Positions 19,238-29,567 are shown, counted from the stretch's first letter. The stretch is DNA of 64,000 nucleotides from Bifidobacterium choerinum (GCF_000741135.1 NZ_JGYU01000002.1:310022-374021), one strand, 5' to 3'. The notes: a model not told the origin generated them from the letters alone. Made by a program: numbers and translations.

Positions 19238-20344
19238 ATGACCGAGCACACACACGACACCCCATCCACGCGTCCCGACGACGCCGCGCAGCCGTCCGCC
19301 GACGCGACGCACTGGTCCGCGCTCGAGAAGACGGAACGTCCCGCGCCGCAGCCGGTGCCGCAGGACGGCCCGGGGAAGCCGCACGAGGAGGACGTCCTCG
19401 CGCGCGACATGCGCTCCAAGCTCGCGCAGCTCGACCCGCTCACATTGCGTCCGCGCACGTCGAGCGTCGTGCTGTGCATCGTCTTCGGCGTCGTCTTCCT
19501 CATGATCGCGGCCGCCGTCTACTGGCTCGGGGTGCGCACCGTCGCCGGGCAGACCTTCGAGGACCTCGTGATCGTCAACTACGCGTCGATGATGCCGTCG
19601 TGGCTCAGCCTCGGCCATCTGCAGTCGCCGATCATCATCGGCGTCGCGCTCGCCTTCGGCGTCGCGGCCTTCGTCGTCGCCGCGCTGCGCCGCCGCTGGT
19701 GGCTCATCGGGCAGCTCGCCGCCTACAGCGCCGTCTGCTTCGCCGCCGCGAAGCTGCTCAAGCCGTATCTGCCGCGGCCGTTCCTCGTCTACATCGAATC
19801 GTCGGCGAACAATTCGGCGCCGTCGGGGCACACGATGCTCGCGGCGGCCGCCGGACTCGTGCTGCTGTGCGCGGTGCCGCACGCATGGCGCGCCGTATGC
19901 GCCGTGCTGTCGACGATCTGCACGATCGCCGTCGGCGTGTCGGTCGTCTTCGACCAGTGGCACCGGCCGAGCGACGTATTGATGGCGATGTTCGTCGCCG
20001 GCGGCCTGATGATGCTCATGTTGGCGTGCACGCGCGCGTCGGGCATGGACCGGCCGGGCGACCGCGTCTCGTCGCCGTCGATCCAGCTCGTCGCGACCGC
20101 GTTGATCACGCTCGGGCTGTGCGCGGCCGCCTACGGCGCCTACGTCATCTGGCAGGTGCAGCCGGGACTCGAATCCTCGGCCGGCTGGGCGGCGTCGGGA
20201 TCGTGCGCGGCGACGACGGCGCTCGTCTTCGGCTGCGCCGCCCTCGTCAACGGCATGGTGCTGATGATGCGCCAGCTGACGGCCGCGCCGCTGACGAAGC
20301 TCGGGCTCATCGGCGCGCCGCCGTTGCCGCCCAAGGCGAAATGA
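19238..20344 (+). CDS. PAP2-family membrane phosphatase
   Basis: The 368-residue protein has a hydrophilic N-terminal 75 residues and then several membrane helices. The three phosphatase motifs are visible: KLLKPYLPRP, NNSAPSGHTM and FDQWHRPSDVLMA. Family members dephosphorylate phosphatidate, undecaprenyl pyrophosphate or related lipids on the outer face. Here the substrate is not known; lipid-carrier recycling is a reasonable guess. The start lacks an SD, but TACAGT at 19225-19230 lies 7 nt upstream, suggesting a leaderless transcript. In-frame codons further upstream fall in the SRP RNA and were rejected. Confidence 0.88.
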   Translation: MTEHTHDTPSTRPDDAAQPSADATHWSALEKTERPAPQPVPQDGPGKPHEEDVLARDMRSKLAQLDPLTLRPRTSSVVLCIVFGVVFLMIAAAVYWLGVRTVAGQTFEDLVIVNYASMMPSWLSLGHLQSPIIIGVALAFGVAAFVVAALRRRWWLIGQLAAYSAVCFAAAKLLKPYLPRPFLVYIESSANNSAPSGHTMLAAAAGLVLLCAVPHAWRAVCAVLSTICTIAVGVSVVFDQWHRPSDVLMAMFVAGGLMMLMLACTRASGMDRPGDRVSSPSIQLVATALITLGLCAAAYGAYVIWQVQPGLESSAGWAASGSCAATTALVFGCAALVNGMVLMMRQLTAAPLTKLGLIGAPPLPPKAK

Positions 20345-20450
20345 GCGCCGCCGAAACGCCCGGCGCGTTGCCGTCAGCGCCGCCCGGGCGTACATGATTG
20401 AGCAGCCCGTGAGTAATATGGCGTGCGAATACCGCATGTAAGGAGAAATC

Positions 20451-23345
20451 ATGACTGCAGGCAGCAAGCTCGTGATCGTCGAGTCCCCGGCGAAGGCGAA
20501 GAAGATCGGCGGCTACCTCGGGGATGGATACACCGTGCTCGCTTCGGTGGGCCATATCCGCGACCTTGCCCAGCCGAGTCAGGTTCCCGCCGACCAGAAG
20601 GCGCGCTTCGGCAAGTTCGGCGTCGATGTGGACGACGGCTTCAAGCCGTACTACGTCGTCGGCGCCGACAAGAAGAAGACGGTCGCCGAATTGCGCGCCG
20701 CGCTCAAGGACGCCGACGAGCTCTTCCTCGCGACCGATGAGGACCGCGAAGGCGAGGCGATCGCCTGGCATCTCGTGCAGACGCTCAAGCCGAAGGTGCC
20801 GGTCAAGCGTATGGTGTTCCACGAGATCACGCCCGAGGCGATCCGCGCATCGCTCGAACATACGCGCGAGGTCGACGGCCACATGGTCGACGCGCAGGAG
20901 ACGCGCCGTGTCCTCGACCGCCTCTACGGCTATGAACTGTCGCCGGTGCTGTGGCGCAAGGTCGGCCCGGGACTGTCCGCAGGCCGCGTGCAGTCGGTCG
21001 CCACACGTCTGATCGTCGAACGCGAACGCGAACGCATGGCCTTCGTGCGCGCGCCGTACTGGGACGTCGTCGCGCAGCTGCAGGCGCCGGACGCGCTCGG
21101 CGCCGACGTCGCCTTCGACGCGCGCCTGACCGCCGTCGACGGCCATCGCGTCGCCGGATCGAAGGACTTCACGTCGCGCGGCGAACTCACCGAGGCCGCG
21201 CGCAGGGACGGCGTGCGGCAGCTGGGCCAGGCCGATGCCGACGCGATCGCCGCCGCGCTCGCGTCCGCTCCGTTCCGCGTCGCCGACGTCGAGGAGAAGC
21301 CGTACCGCCGCCGTCCACAGCCGCCGTTCACGACGTCGACGATGCAGCAGGCCGCCGGCAACCGTCTCGGCATGTCGTCGAGGCAGACGATGCGCGCCGC
21401 GCAGACGCTGTACGAGAACGGCTACATCACCTATATGCGTACCGATTCGGTCACGCTCAGCCAGGAGGCGATCCACGCCGCGCGCGAATCGGTCGCGCGC
21501 GAGTTCGGCGAGCGGTATCTGTCCGACGGCCCCAAGCAGTACGCGACGAAGACGGCCGGCGCGCAGGAGGCGCACGAATGCATCCGACCCGCCGGCTCGC
21601 ACTTCCGCGACCCGGCGCAACTCGCCGGTTCGCTGCCGCCGGATCAGCTCAGGCTGTACACGCTCATCTGGCAGCGCACGCTCGCCTCGCAGATGGCCGA
21701 CGCAACCGGTTCGACGGCCACGGCGCGCTTCGTCGCCGACGCCGGCGACCGCGGCGAGACGACGTTCCAGGCCTCCGGCACCGTCATCGAGTTCCCCGGC
21801 TTCCTGCGCGTGCTCGGCGAGCACCGCAAGGGCGCGAAGGACGACGAGACGTCGCTGCCGCCGATGGCCGCCGGCGACGTGCTGCAGGCGCGCGACGTGA
21901 AGGCGGACGGCCATGAGACGCAGCCGCCGGCGCGCTACACCGAGGCGTCGCTCGTCAAGACGCTCGAGGCGAAGGAGATCGGACGACCCTCCACCTATGC
22001 GAGCATCATCTCGACGATCATCGACAGGAAATACGTGTACGAGCGCGGCCGCGCGCTCATCCCGTCGTGGCTCGCGTTCGCCGTGACGAAGCTGCTCGAG
22101 ACGAAGTTCCCCAAGTACGTCGACTATCAGTTCACGGCGGACATGGAGAACGGCCTCGATGAGATCGCGCACGGCAGGGACACCGGCCGTGACTGGCTCA
22201 CCGCCTTCTACTTCGGCACCGGCAAGGACGCGGCGAAGAACGCCGACGAAGTGCACGAAGGCCTGCAGCAGCAGGTCGCGCAGCTCGGCGAGATCGACGC
22301 GCGTGCGATCAACACGATCGAGATCGGCGACGGCATCAACGTGCGCGTCGGCCGCTACGGCCCGTATCTCGAGGACACGAAACACCTCGACGACAAGGGC
22401 AACCCGAAGCATGCGTCGATCCCGGATACGCTCGCGCCGGACGAGCTCACCGTCGCCGAGGCGCACCGGCTCATCGACGAGAACGCCGGCGGCCCGCGCG
22501 TGCTCGGCACCGACCCGGCGACCGGCGGCACCGTCGAACTGCGCAACGGCCGCTTCGGCCCGTACATCGCACTCGTCGAGCCGGGCTCGGACGCGCGTCC
22601 GAAGATGGCGTCGCTGTTCAAGTCGATGACGCCGGAGACGATTACGCTCGCCGACGCGCTCAGGCTGCTGAGCCTGCCACGCCTCGTCGCGTCCTATGAC
22701 GAGACCGACGATAAGACCGGCGAGACCGGCACGACGAAGATCCTCGCGAACAACGGCCGCTACGGCCCGTATCTGACGCGCGAACGCGCCGACGGCTTGA
22801 GCGAGACGCGTTCGCTCGAGAACGAGGACATGATCTTCACGGTGACCGAACAGCAGGCGCGCGACTTGTTCGCGCAGCCGAAGTACGGCCGCGGCAGGCG
22901 TGCTGCGAAGCCGCCGCTGCGCGAGCTCGGCAACGACCCGACGACGAACAAGCCGGTGACGATCAAGGAAGGCTTCTACGGCGCCTACATCACCGACGGC
23001 GAGACGAACCGTTCGCTGCCCAAGCAGTACGACCCGAAGACGATCTCTGCCGAGGACGCGTTCCGTCTGCTCGCCGAGAAGCGTGCGGCCGGCCCGGCCA
23101 AGCGCCGCGGCCGCAAGACGAAGACGGCGAAGGCCGCGAAACCGGCGAAGACGGTGAGCCCCGCGCAGGCCGCCCGCGAGGAGCGCCGCAGGAAGGTACG
23201 CGAATTCGCCGATCTGGGGTGGCCGAACGCGCGCATCGCACGCGAGATCGGTTCGACGCCCGCGACGATCAAGTCGGACCTCGACTATCTGACCGAACAC
23301 GAAGGCTATGTGCGTCCGGCGGTCGTGCCGAGGACGAAGCGCTGA
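20451..23345 (+). CDS. topA: DNA topoisomerase I
   Basis: It relaxes negative supercoils through a tyrosine intermediate. The Toprim start [19 protein letters not shown], the acidic triad in [18 protein letters not shown] and the active-site tyrosine in [17 protein letters not shown] (Tyr328) are intact. The 964 residues include C-terminal topoisomerase repeats (GRYGPY, GRFGPY, GFYGAY) without cysteine zinc fingers and end in a Lys/Ala-rich tail, as in other actinobacteria. SD AAGGAGAAATC precedes the ATG. tmk and holB follow in the same operon. Confidence 0.97.
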   Translation: MTAGSKLVIVESPAKAKKIGGYLGDGYTVLASVGHIRDLAQPSQVPADQKARFGKFGVDVDDGFKPYYVVGADKKKTVAELRAALKDADELFLATDEDREGEAIAWHLVQTLKPKVPVKRMVFHEITPEAIRASLEHTREVDGHMVDAQETRRVLDRLYGYELSPVLWRKVGPGLSAGRVQSVATRLIVERERERMAFVRAPYWDVVAQLQAPDALGADVAFDARLTAVDGHRVAGSKDFTSRGELTEAARRDGVRQLGQADADAIAAALASAPFRVADVEEKPYRRRPQPPFTTSTMQQAAGNRLGMSSRQTMRAAQTLYENGYITYMRTDSVTLSQEAIHAARESVAREFGERYLSDGPKQYATKTAGAQEAHECIRPAGSHFRDPAQLAGSLPPDQLRLYTLIWQRTLASQMADATGSTATARFVADAGDRGETTFQASGTVIEFPGFLRVLGEHRKGAKDDETSLPPMAAGDVLQARDVKADGHETQPPARYTEASLVKTLEAKEIGRPSTYASIISTIIDRKYVYERGRALIPSWLAFAVTKLLETKFPKYVDYQFTADMENGLDEIAHGRDTGRDWLTAFYFGTGKDAAKNADEVHEGLQQQVAQLGEIDARAINTIEIGDGINVRVGRYGPYLEDTKHLDDKGNPKHASIPDTLAPDELTVAEAHRLIDENAGGPRVLGTDPATGGTVELRNGRFGPYIALVEPGSDARPKMASLFKSMTPETITLADALRLLSLPRLVASYDETDDKTGETGTTKILANNGRYGPYLTRERADGLSETRSLENEDMIFTVTEQQARDLFAQPKYGRGRRAAKPPLRELGNDPTTNKPVTIKEGFYGAYITDGETNRSLPKQYDPKTISAEDAFRLLAEKRAAGPAKRRGRKTKTAKAAKPAKTVSPAQAAREERRRKVREFADLGWPNARIAREIGSTPATIKSDLDYLTEHEGYVRPAVVPRTKR

Positions 23346-23359
23346 ACGGCAGGACGACG

Positions 23360-23977
23360 ATGACAGGGCAGGGATTGTTCGTCTCCTTCGAGGGCGTCGA
23401 CGGCGCCGGCAAGACGACGCAGGCCAACCGTCTCGCCGACTATTGGCGCGCGCGGGGCAGGGAGGCGGTCGTCACGCGTGAGCCGGGCGGCACGTCGCTC
23501 GGCGTCGAGATCCGCCGGCTGCTGCTGCACGGCGACGAGCCGATCGCGGCGCGCGCCGAGGCGCTGCTGTTCGCCGCCGACCGCGCGCAGCACGTCGCCG
23601 AGATGATCCGTCCGGCGCTCGAGCGCGGCGCGATCGTCATCACCGACCGCTATCTCGATTCGTCGCTTGCCTATCAGGCGGGCGGTCGTGAACTGACGTC
23701 CGACGAGATCCGCGGACTGAGCATGTGGGCGACCGGCGGCCTGCTGCCGCGGCGCACCTATCTGCTCGACATCGATCCGGCGTGCGCGCACCGGCGGCTC
23801 ACGCACGCCGAGGACCGCATCGAATCGGCCGGCGACGACTTCCAGCGGCGCACCAGGCGCGCGTTCCTCGACCTCGCCGAGCGCGACCCCGAACGATTCC
23901 TCGTGCTCGACGCGTCGGCGCCGGCCGACGACATCGCGCAGACGATTTGCCAAGACAGCGCGAATCTGGTTGGGTGA
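23360..23977 (+). CDS. tmk: Thymidylate kinase
   Basis: It phosphorylates dTMP to dTDP. The P-loop GVDGAGKTT is at residues 12-20, [10 protein letters not shown] is the dTMP-binding block and [13 protein letters not shown] the DRY motif. The length of 205 residues is typical. The ATG at 23360 lies 14 nt after topA with a weak AGGACGACG SD; upstream in-frame codons overlap topA. The topA-tmk-holB order links nucleotide supply with replication. Confidence 0.96.
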   Translation: MTGQGLFVSFEGVDGAGKTTQANRLADYWRARGREAVVTREPGGTSLGVEIRRLLLHGDEPIAARAEALLFAADRAQHVAEMIRPALERGAIVITDRYLDSSLAYQAGGRELTSDEIRGLSMWATGGLLPRRTYLLDIDPACAHRRLTHAEDRIESAGDDFQRRTRRAFLDLAERDPERFLVLDASAPADDIAQTICQDSANLVG

Positions 23978-23983
23978 GACGTC

Positions 23984-25138
23984 ATGAGCGTATGGGACAC
24001 CCTCGTGGGGCAGGACCGCGTCGTCGAACAGCTGCGCGCGGCCAGCTGCGGCGACCCGAAGATGCTGGCGCAGTCATGGCTGATCTGCGGACCTCCCGGC
24101 TCGGGCCGCTCCAACATGGCGCGCGCCTTCGCGGCCGCGTTGGAGAGTCCCGACCACGGCCTGAACGATGAGCCGACGAAGGCCGTGCGCGAGGTGCTCG
24201 CCGGCACGCATCCGGATGTGACGACGTTGGCTACCGACAAGGTGACGATCGGCATCGACGAGGTGCGCGACCTCGTGACGACGGCCGAGCAGATGCCGCG
24301 CAGCGGCCCGTGGCGCATCATCATCATCGAGGACGTCGACCGCATGCTCGAACGCACGACGAACGTGCTGCTCAAGGAGATCGAGGAGCCCAGCCCGCAC
24401 ACGATCTGGCTGCTGTGCGCGCCGAGCGCGCAGGACGTGCTGCCGACGATCCGCTCGCGCACCCGCATCGTCAACCTCGGCGTGCCCTCCGACGCGCAGG
24501 TCGCGCAGTACCTCGAGCAGCGGCACGACGTCGGCCACAACCTCGCGATGCGCGCCGCGCGCCTCGCCGAAGGGCATATCGGCGTCGCGACGCTGTACGC
24601 GACCGATTCGCAGGTGCTCGCCGACCGCGACGAACTCGTCGTCGGCGTCCTCGGGCTGCGCCGCACGTCGCAGGCGATACTGCTCGCCGGCTCCCTGCTC
24701 GACAGCGCGAAAGCGCAGGCCGCCGCCGACGTGGCGAAACGCGGCGACAAAGCGCGCGCCGAATTCCTCCGCCTCAACGGCCTGCAGGAGGGAGACCGCG
24801 TGCCGCCGTCGCTGCGCCCCGCGTACAACGCGCTGACGAAGGCCGACGACGTCAAACGGCAGACGACGCGCCGCACGCGCGACGTGCTCGACCGCGCGCT
24901 CAACTCGGTCGCGAGCATCTACCGCGACGTCGCCGTCCTGCAGAACGACGCCGAGGAATCGGTCGGTCTCGTCAACGTCGAGAACCGCCGCGCGATCGCC
25001 GACCTGAGCGCGCGGCTGCGCCGGGAGCGCACGATTCGCTGTCTCGACGAGATCAACGTCGCGCGCCGCCGCCTGTTCGGCAACGGCAACGCGCTGCTCG
25101 TCTTCGAGGCGCTGTTCTGCGCGCTCGCCGAGGCCTGA
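23984..25138 (+). CDS. holB: DNA polymerase III delta-prime subunit
   Basis: A clamp-loader subunit of 384 residues (MSVWDTLVGQDRVVEQL; ICGPPGSGRSNMARAF; IIIIEDVDRMLERTTNVLLKEIEEPS). The P-loop has Arg in place of the catalytic Lys (GSGRS), as expected for a subunit that does not hydrolyse ATP. The zinc-binding cysteine cluster seen in many HolB/DnaX proteins is absent between the P-loop and AGTHPDV. It starts 6 nt after tmk, so co-translation is likely. Confidence 0.92.
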   Translation: MSVWDTLVGQDRVVEQLRAASCGDPKMLAQSWLICGPPGSGRSNMARAFAAALESPDHGLNDEPTKAVREVLAGTHPDVTTLATDKVTIGIDEVRDLVTTAEQMPRSGPWRIIIIEDVDRMLERTTNVLLKEIEEPSPHTIWLLCAPSAQDVLPTIRSRTRIVNLGVPSDAQVAQYLEQRHDVGHNLAMRAARLAEGHIGVATLYATDSQVLADRDELVVGVLGLRRTSQAILLAGSLLDSAKAQAAADVAKRGDKARAEFLRLNGLQEGDRVPPSLRPAYNALTKADDVKRQTTRRTRDVLDRALNSVASIYRDVAVLQNDAEESVGLVNVENRRAIADLSARLRRERTIRCLDEINVARRRLFGNGNALLVFEALFCALAEA

Positions 25139-25229
25139 GCGGCCGCGCAGCCGCCGGAGAGTATTCGCGACGCGCGATATATCCGGTCATGCGCCGGCAT
25201 GCGCGCCGCCGATGCGCGATACTAAAGAC

Positions 25230-25784
25230 ATGCTAGTTTCCGCAGATTTCACCACCGTGCCGGACCTCTACGCCAAGAAGGCGCCCGATGACGCCCGCGT
25301 GGACGGTGTGCCGTGCATCTCCTTCCCCTTCTACATCGACCATCTCAATCCGGCCGTCAAGTACCTGCACTGGGAGTTCAGCGACCCCGATTCGATTCCG
25401 GTGTGCGGATTCGAATGGATCCACTGGACGATGGCGAACCTGCCGGTCGACGCGATCATGTTCGACCCGTCCGACGCGCATGCGCTGCAGATTCCCGCCG
25501 ATTTCTCACGCAAGGTCAACGCGATGATCCCGGAGGCGGCGCAGGGACGCAATTCGCAGGCTTCGCCGCTCTACGGCCAGGACCAGCAGAACCTGCAGCT
25601 CGTCGCGCACTACACCGGTCCGCAGCCGCCGGACCAGGACCATCGCTACGTGCTGCAGCTATGGGGCACGACCGAGCCGATCGCGGGACTCGAGCAGGGC
25701 TTCTGGCTCAACGCGATGCTGCACGGCCTCGAACATGCGCAGGTCGTCGACGGCGGCGGCATCACACTCGTCGGCAGTTGCTGA
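25230..25784 (+). CDS. YbhB/YbcL-like PEBP family protein
   Basis: The 184-residue protein belongs to the phosphatidylethanolamine-binding/Raf-kinase-inhibitor-like family: KYLHWEFSDPDS, FEWIHWTMANLP and a C-terminal QLWGTTEPIAGLEQGFW match the conserved ligand-pocket blocks. Function in bacteria is not established. The ATG at 25230 is preferred: GATACT (25218-25223) lies 6 nt upstream and could be the -10 of a leaderless message. An ATG at 25212 has no SD. Confidence 0.82.
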   Translation: MLVSADFTTVPDLYAKKAPDDARVDGVPCISFPFYIDHLNPAVKYLHWEFSDPDSIPVCGFEWIHWTMANLPVDAIMFDPSDAHALQIPADFSRKVNAMIPEAAQGRNSQASPLYGQDQQNLQLVAHYTGPQPPDQDHRYVLQLWGTTEPIAGLEQGFWLNAMLHGLEHAQVVDGGGITLVGSC

Positions 25785-25790
25785 CGGCTT

Positions 25791-25832
25791 CACGATGACG
25801 GCCGGCGGAGCGATCCGCCGGCCGTCATCGTG
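25791..25832 (+). terminator. Terminator after PEBP gene
   Basis: A perfect 19-bp stem with a GCGA tetraloop (arms 25791-25809 and 25814-25832), 7 nt after the stop codon. Confidence 0.8.
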
Positions 25833-25911
25833 ATACCCGCGGCAGGGCCACTGTTCGCGTCCGGCGTATCCATATCCCGGCTGGGCCGGGGCAGCGCGCC
25901 GCACGGGCCCC

Positions 25912-25917
25912 TACAAT
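25912..25917 (+). promoter_or_regulatory. -10 element of dipeptidase gene
   Basis: TACAAT, 82 nt before the dipeptidase start. No clear -35 is visible in the GC-rich upstream DNA. Confidence 0.4.
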
Positions 25918-25998
25918 GACCGCATCGGAACATGTCCGCCGCCACCGAAGGCGCAGGCGGACGAAGCAGACACAACCAACAGGAGACATGGGAACAAT

Positions 25999-27624
25999 AT
26001 GAGCTGTACAACGCTGCTTGTCGGCAAGGACGCAAGCTACGACGGATCGACGATCATCGCGCGCAACGAGGACAGCTGCAACGGGGAGTTCGACCCGAAG
26101 CAGTTCGTCATCGTCAGGCCGGAGGACCAGCCGCGCCACTACAAGTCGGTGCTCTCGCACGTCGAGATCGATCTGCCCGACGACCCGCTGCAGTATTCGA
26201 GCGTGCCGAACGCGATCCGCAAGAGCGGCATCTGGGGCGAGGCCGGCGTCAACGAGGCGAACGTCGCGATGAGCGCCACCGAGACGCTGACGACGAACGA
26301 ACGCGTGCTCGGCGCCGACCCGCTCGTCGAGTTCGCGCCGGCGATCGGCAAGCCGGGCGACGACGACTACGAGCCCGAGGTCGCCGGCGGCATCGGCGAG
26401 GAGGACTTCGTCACGATCGTGCTGCCGTACATCAAGACGGCGCGCGAGGGCGTCGCGCGCCTCGGCGCGCTGCTCGAGCAGTACGGCACCTACGAGATGA
26501 ACGGCGTCGCGTTCAGCGACGTCAACGAGATCTGGTGGCTCGAGACGGTCGGCGGCCATCATTGGATCGCGCGCCGTGTGCCCGACGACTGCTATGTGAC
26601 GATGCCGAACCAGCTGGGCATCGACGAATTCGATCTCGACGACGCGCTCGGCAAGCAATGCGATTACATGTGCTCCGCCGACCTCGACGACTTCATCGAA
26701 GGCAACCATTTGAGCCTCGCCGTCGAAGGCGCGTCGCCGTTCTCGCCGCGTGACGCCTTCGGCTCGCATTCCGACTCCGACCACGTCTACAACACGCCGC
26801 GTGCATGGTACATGCAGCGCTACTTCAATCCGCTCGACGAGGTCTGGGACGGCCCGGACGCCGACCACAAGCCGGACGCCGACGACATCCCGTGGTGCCG
26901 CCAGCCGGACCGCAAGATCACGATGGAGGACGTCAAGTACATCCTGAGCTCGCACTACCAGGAGACGCCCTTCGACCCGTACGGCACGGGCGGCGACGAC
27001 ATGTCGCGCACGCGCTTCCGCCCGATCGGCATCAACCGCACGAACCATCTCGCCGCGATGCAGATCCGTCCATACCGCCCGCAGGTCAACCGCGCCGTGC
27101 AGTGGATCGCCTACGGCTCGAACCCCTTCAACGCGATGGTCCCGTTCTTCCCGAACGTCGACGACACGCCCGCCTATCTGCGCGACACGACGGCGCGCGT
27201 GACGTCGGAGAACTTCTACTGGGCGAACCGCATCATCGGCGTGCTGTGCGACGCGCAGCACGCGCAGACGATGTCCGCCGTCGAGAACTACCAGCTGAAG
27301 GTCGGCGCGCTTGGCCACGCGATGCTGCGCGCGGCCGACGAGCAGGTGAACCGTCTCGGCGGCGACGCCGTGCTCGAGGCGTCCGCCCGCGAACACGAAT
27401 ACGACGACGAATTCGTCGAGGACGAACTCGTCGAGGACGTGCAGCCGATGGAGCCGGACGAGATCATCGAGGCCGTGCGCAACCCCGAGGTGCGCGACGT
27501 GCTCGCGACGGCGAACGAGGACCTCGCACGCCAGCTCAAGAAGGAGACCGAGAAGCTGCTCGACACGGCGCTGTACACGTCGAGCCTCGCGATGAAGAAC
27601 CACTTCGCGATGTCCGACAACTGA
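25999..27624 (+). CDS. C69-family dipeptidase
   Basis: An N-terminal nucleophile dipeptidase of 541 residues. MSCTTLLVGKDASYDGSTII puts the catalytic Cys at position 3, exposed after removal of the first residues, and IARNEDSCNGE is the following conserved block. These enzymes split dipeptides in the cytoplasm. SD-like GGGA lies 5 nt before the ATG. A four-codon frame (ATG 25988, MGTI) with a stronger AGGAG ends in an ATGA overlap with this start. A large hairpin follows downstream. Confidence 0.93.
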   Translation: MSCTTLLVGKDASYDGSTIIARNEDSCNGEFDPKQFVIVRPEDQPRHYKSVLSHVEIDLPDDPLQYSSVPNAIRKSGIWGEAGVNEANVAMSATETLTTNERVLGADPLVEFAPAIGKPGDDDYEPEVAGGIGEEDFVTIVLPYIKTAREGVARLGALLEQYGTYEMNGVAFSDVNEIWWLETVGGHHWIARRVPDDCYVTMPNQLGIDEFDLDDALGKQCDYMCSADLDDFIEGNHLSLAVEGASPFSPRDAFGSHSDSDHVYNTPRAWYMQRYFNPLDEVWDGPDADHKPDADDIPWCRQPDRKITMEDVKYILSSHYQETPFDPYGTGGDDMSRTRFRPIGINRTNHLAAMQIRPYRPQVNRAVQWIAYGSNPFNAMVPFFPNVDDTPAYLRDTTARVTSENFYWANRIIGVLCDAQHAQTMSAVENYQLKVGALGHAMLRAADEQVNRLGGDAVLEASAREHEYDDEFVEDELVEDVQPMEPDEIIEAVRNPEVRDVLATANEDLARQLKKETEKLLDTALYTSSLAMKNHFAMSDN

Positions 27625-27661
27625 TCCGTCTGATTCGCCGCGCCCATCGCGCTATGACCCG

Positions 27662-27698
27662 AAGCCGGCGCGCAGGCCCCCCGCCTGCGCGCCGGCTT
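27662..27698 (+). terminator. Terminator after dipeptidase
   Basis: A perfect 16-bp GC-rich stem (arms 27662-27677 and 27683-27698) with a CCCCC loop, followed by TTC. Confidence 0.8.
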
Positions 27699-27789
27699 TC
27701 GTCGTTCGCATCGTGATGGGGGATGTCTCGCGGCCATAGCGTGCTGATATGTTGGAACAGGCAGCTCAAACACCGGAAAGGAACGTGTA

Positions 27790-29307
27790 GTGTCGCTCAT
27801 CGAGAATTTCACCAAGCCTTACGGACTGGTCGACAAGATCGACGCATTCGGCTATCTCGACTCCCTTAAGAACAACCCCGACGCGCCGCGCAAGCACGGC
27901 AAGGTCGTCCTCGTCACCGCGGACACACCGCTCAAGGCGTCGCGCGGCGAAGGCAAGACGACGACGACGATCGCGCTCATCGACGCGCTCAACGCGCGCG
28001 GCATCGACGCGGCCGCCGTGCTGCGCCAGCCGAGCATGGGCATCACGGCCGCCGGTTCGAAGGGCGGCGCCTCCGGTGGCGGCAAGGCGTCGCTGACGCA
28101 TCCCGAACTCATCGACTGGGGTCTGTGCGGCGAGATGGGTGCGATCGAGGCCGCGCAGAACCTGCTCGCGTCGTTCGCCGAGAAGGCCGTCGACGACGGT
28201 CTGCTCGACACGGTGATCGTTCCGCGCGTCTCCGAAGTGCCGTCGCGTTCGCTGCGCAGCGTCGTCGTCGACGCCGGCAAGAACGATGTGCACGAGAAGA
28301 CCGTGCTCACGCCGACCTGCGAGCTGATGCAGATCGTCGTGCTGTCGCGCTCGATGGACGAGATCGCCGAGCGCGTCGCGAAGATGATCGCCGGCACGAA
28401 GGACGGCAAGGCCGTGACCTTCGGCGAGTTCATCGACCTGTGGCGCATCACGAACATCCTCGCCGACGCCGTCAAGCCGGCGAAGACCGAGACGAAGAAC
28501 GGCTCGCCGGTGTACGTGCACGGCGGCCCCTTCGCGAACGTCTCGATCGGCATCCCGTCGCTCGTGTCCGTCGAGATGGCGTGCGCGCTGCACGACGTCG
28601 TCATCGTCGAAGCCGGCTACGGCGCCGACGCCGGCGCGCAGAAGTGGCTCGACATCGCCTGCCGCGAATACGGCGCGCAGTGGCCGAGCGCGGCCGTCGT
28701 CGTGACGCGCGCCTCCACCTGGCGCGACGACCCGGCGCTGCAGTGGCGTTACCCCTTCCACGTCGAGCGTCTCGAAGGCCTCGGCATCCCGACCTTCCCG
28801 CTGATCAACCTGTGGGACGGCGAGGACGACCAGGTGCCGGCGCTGCGTCAGACGGCCGCCGACCTCGGCTTCCGCGCGCCGATCGTCGGCAATCTGTACC
28901 GTGACGGCGGCGACGCGCTCGTGCCGCAGCTCGACGCCTTCACCGAAGCCGTGAGCGCCGAGGATGCGCCCGAGACGCCGGCGAGCCACAAGGGCATGCC
29001 GCTCGTCGAGAACGTCAAGTGGGTGTGCGAGCACGCCTACGGCGTCCCGTCCGACCGCGTCGTCATGAAGCCCGGCTTCGAGGAGTCGCTCGAGGCCGCG
29101 CGGGCGCTCGCCGAGGACGCCGGCGTCGCCTTCGACGATCTCGCGCTCGTCGCCGTGAAGTCGCCGGCGACGATGACCGACAACGACGCCGCGCCGGCCG
29201 ACGAACGCACGGTGACGCTCAAGAAGGTCGACGTCCACTCCGGCGCCGGCCTCGTCCACGTCAACCTGACGACATCGCTGACGACGCCGATGCCGAAGAT
29301 CGTCTAA
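27790..29307 (+). CDS. fhs: Formate-tetrahydrofolate ligase
   Basis: It makes 10-formyl-THF from formate, ATP and THF, for purine synthesis and initiator Met-tRNA formylation. VTADTPLKASRGEGKTTTT holds the P-loop, and VLRQPSMGITAAGSKGGASG and IVEAGYGADAGAQKW are family blocks. The 505 residues are shorter than the usual 555 or so, mainly through internal and terminal gaps, but all core motifs remain. The start is GTG with AAAGGAA 7 nt upstream. In bifidobacteria formate is made by pyruvate formate-lyase, which gives this enzyme an obvious substrate. Confidence 0.95.
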   Translation: MSLIENFTKPYGLVDKIDAFGYLDSLKNNPDAPRKHGKVVLVTADTPLKASRGEGKTTTTIALIDALNARGIDAAAVLRQPSMGITAAGSKGGASGGGKASLTHPELIDWGLCGEMGAIEAAQNLLASFAEKAVDDGLLDTVIVPRVSEVPSRSLRSVVVDAGKNDVHEKTVLTPTCELMQIVVLSRSMDEIAERVAKMIAGTKDGKAVTFGEFIDLWRITNILADAVKPAKTETKNGSPVYVHGGPFANVSIGIPSLVSVEMACALHDVVIVEAGYGADAGAQKWLDIACREYGAQWPSAAVVVTRASTWRDDPALQWRYPFHVERLEGLGIPTFPLINLWDGEDDQVPALRQTAADLGFRAPIVGNLYRDGGDALVPQLDAFTEAVSAEDAPETPASHKGMPLVENVKWVCEHAYGVPSDRVVMKPGFEESLEAARALAEDAGVAFDDLALVAVKSPATMTDNDAAPADERTVTLKKVDVHSGAGLVHVNLTTSLTTPMPKIV

Positions 29308-29333
29308 GGTCATTCGACTCGGCCAGTCGCGCT

Positions 29334-29365
29334 GAACGCCCCGCGCCATCGGACGCGGGGCGTTC
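29334..29365 (+). terminator. Terminator after fhs
   Basis: A perfect 12-bp stem (GAACGCCCCGCG and its complement) with an 8-nt loop, 27 nt after the stop. Confidence 0.78.
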
Positions 29366-29371
29366 CCATAG

Positions 29372-29554
29372 GGCGCATGGGTCATCGGCAACGCAAAGGA
29401 GGAGGATCCCGGCGTCGAGCTGCCTTCGGCGGGCGGCATCGGGACGCATTGCGCGGCCCTCGGATTCGCGTTCATCGCGGCGGGCATGTGCCTGGCTGTG
29501 GTCGTGCAGAAGAACCGCAAACCCGGTGCGCACGCCGTCGTGCGTAGTCGCTGA
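29372..29554 (+). pseudogene. Orphan C-terminal sorting signal (LPxTG-like) remnant
   Basis: In the frame ending at TGA 29552-29554, the translation reads EEDPGVELPSAGGIGTHCAA, then a hydrophobic segment GFAFIAAGMCLAVVV and a basic tail QKNRK. This is the layout of a sortase sorting signal: LPxTG-like motif, Gly-Gly-Ile-Gly, membrane helix, positive tail, as in Gram-positive pilins and adhesins. A stop codon at 29369 blocks the frame upstream and there is no ATG or SD. The rest of the gene is absent; fhs and its terminator occupy the upstream DNA. It appears to be the 3' end of a lost surface protein gene. Confidence 0.55.
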
Positions 29555-29567
29555 GTCGGGCGAACGA

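Noticed and set aside
20307-23300. 997-codon open frame on the minus strand
   Set aside because: Antisense to topA, with repetitive Arg/Ala composition and no recognisable domain.
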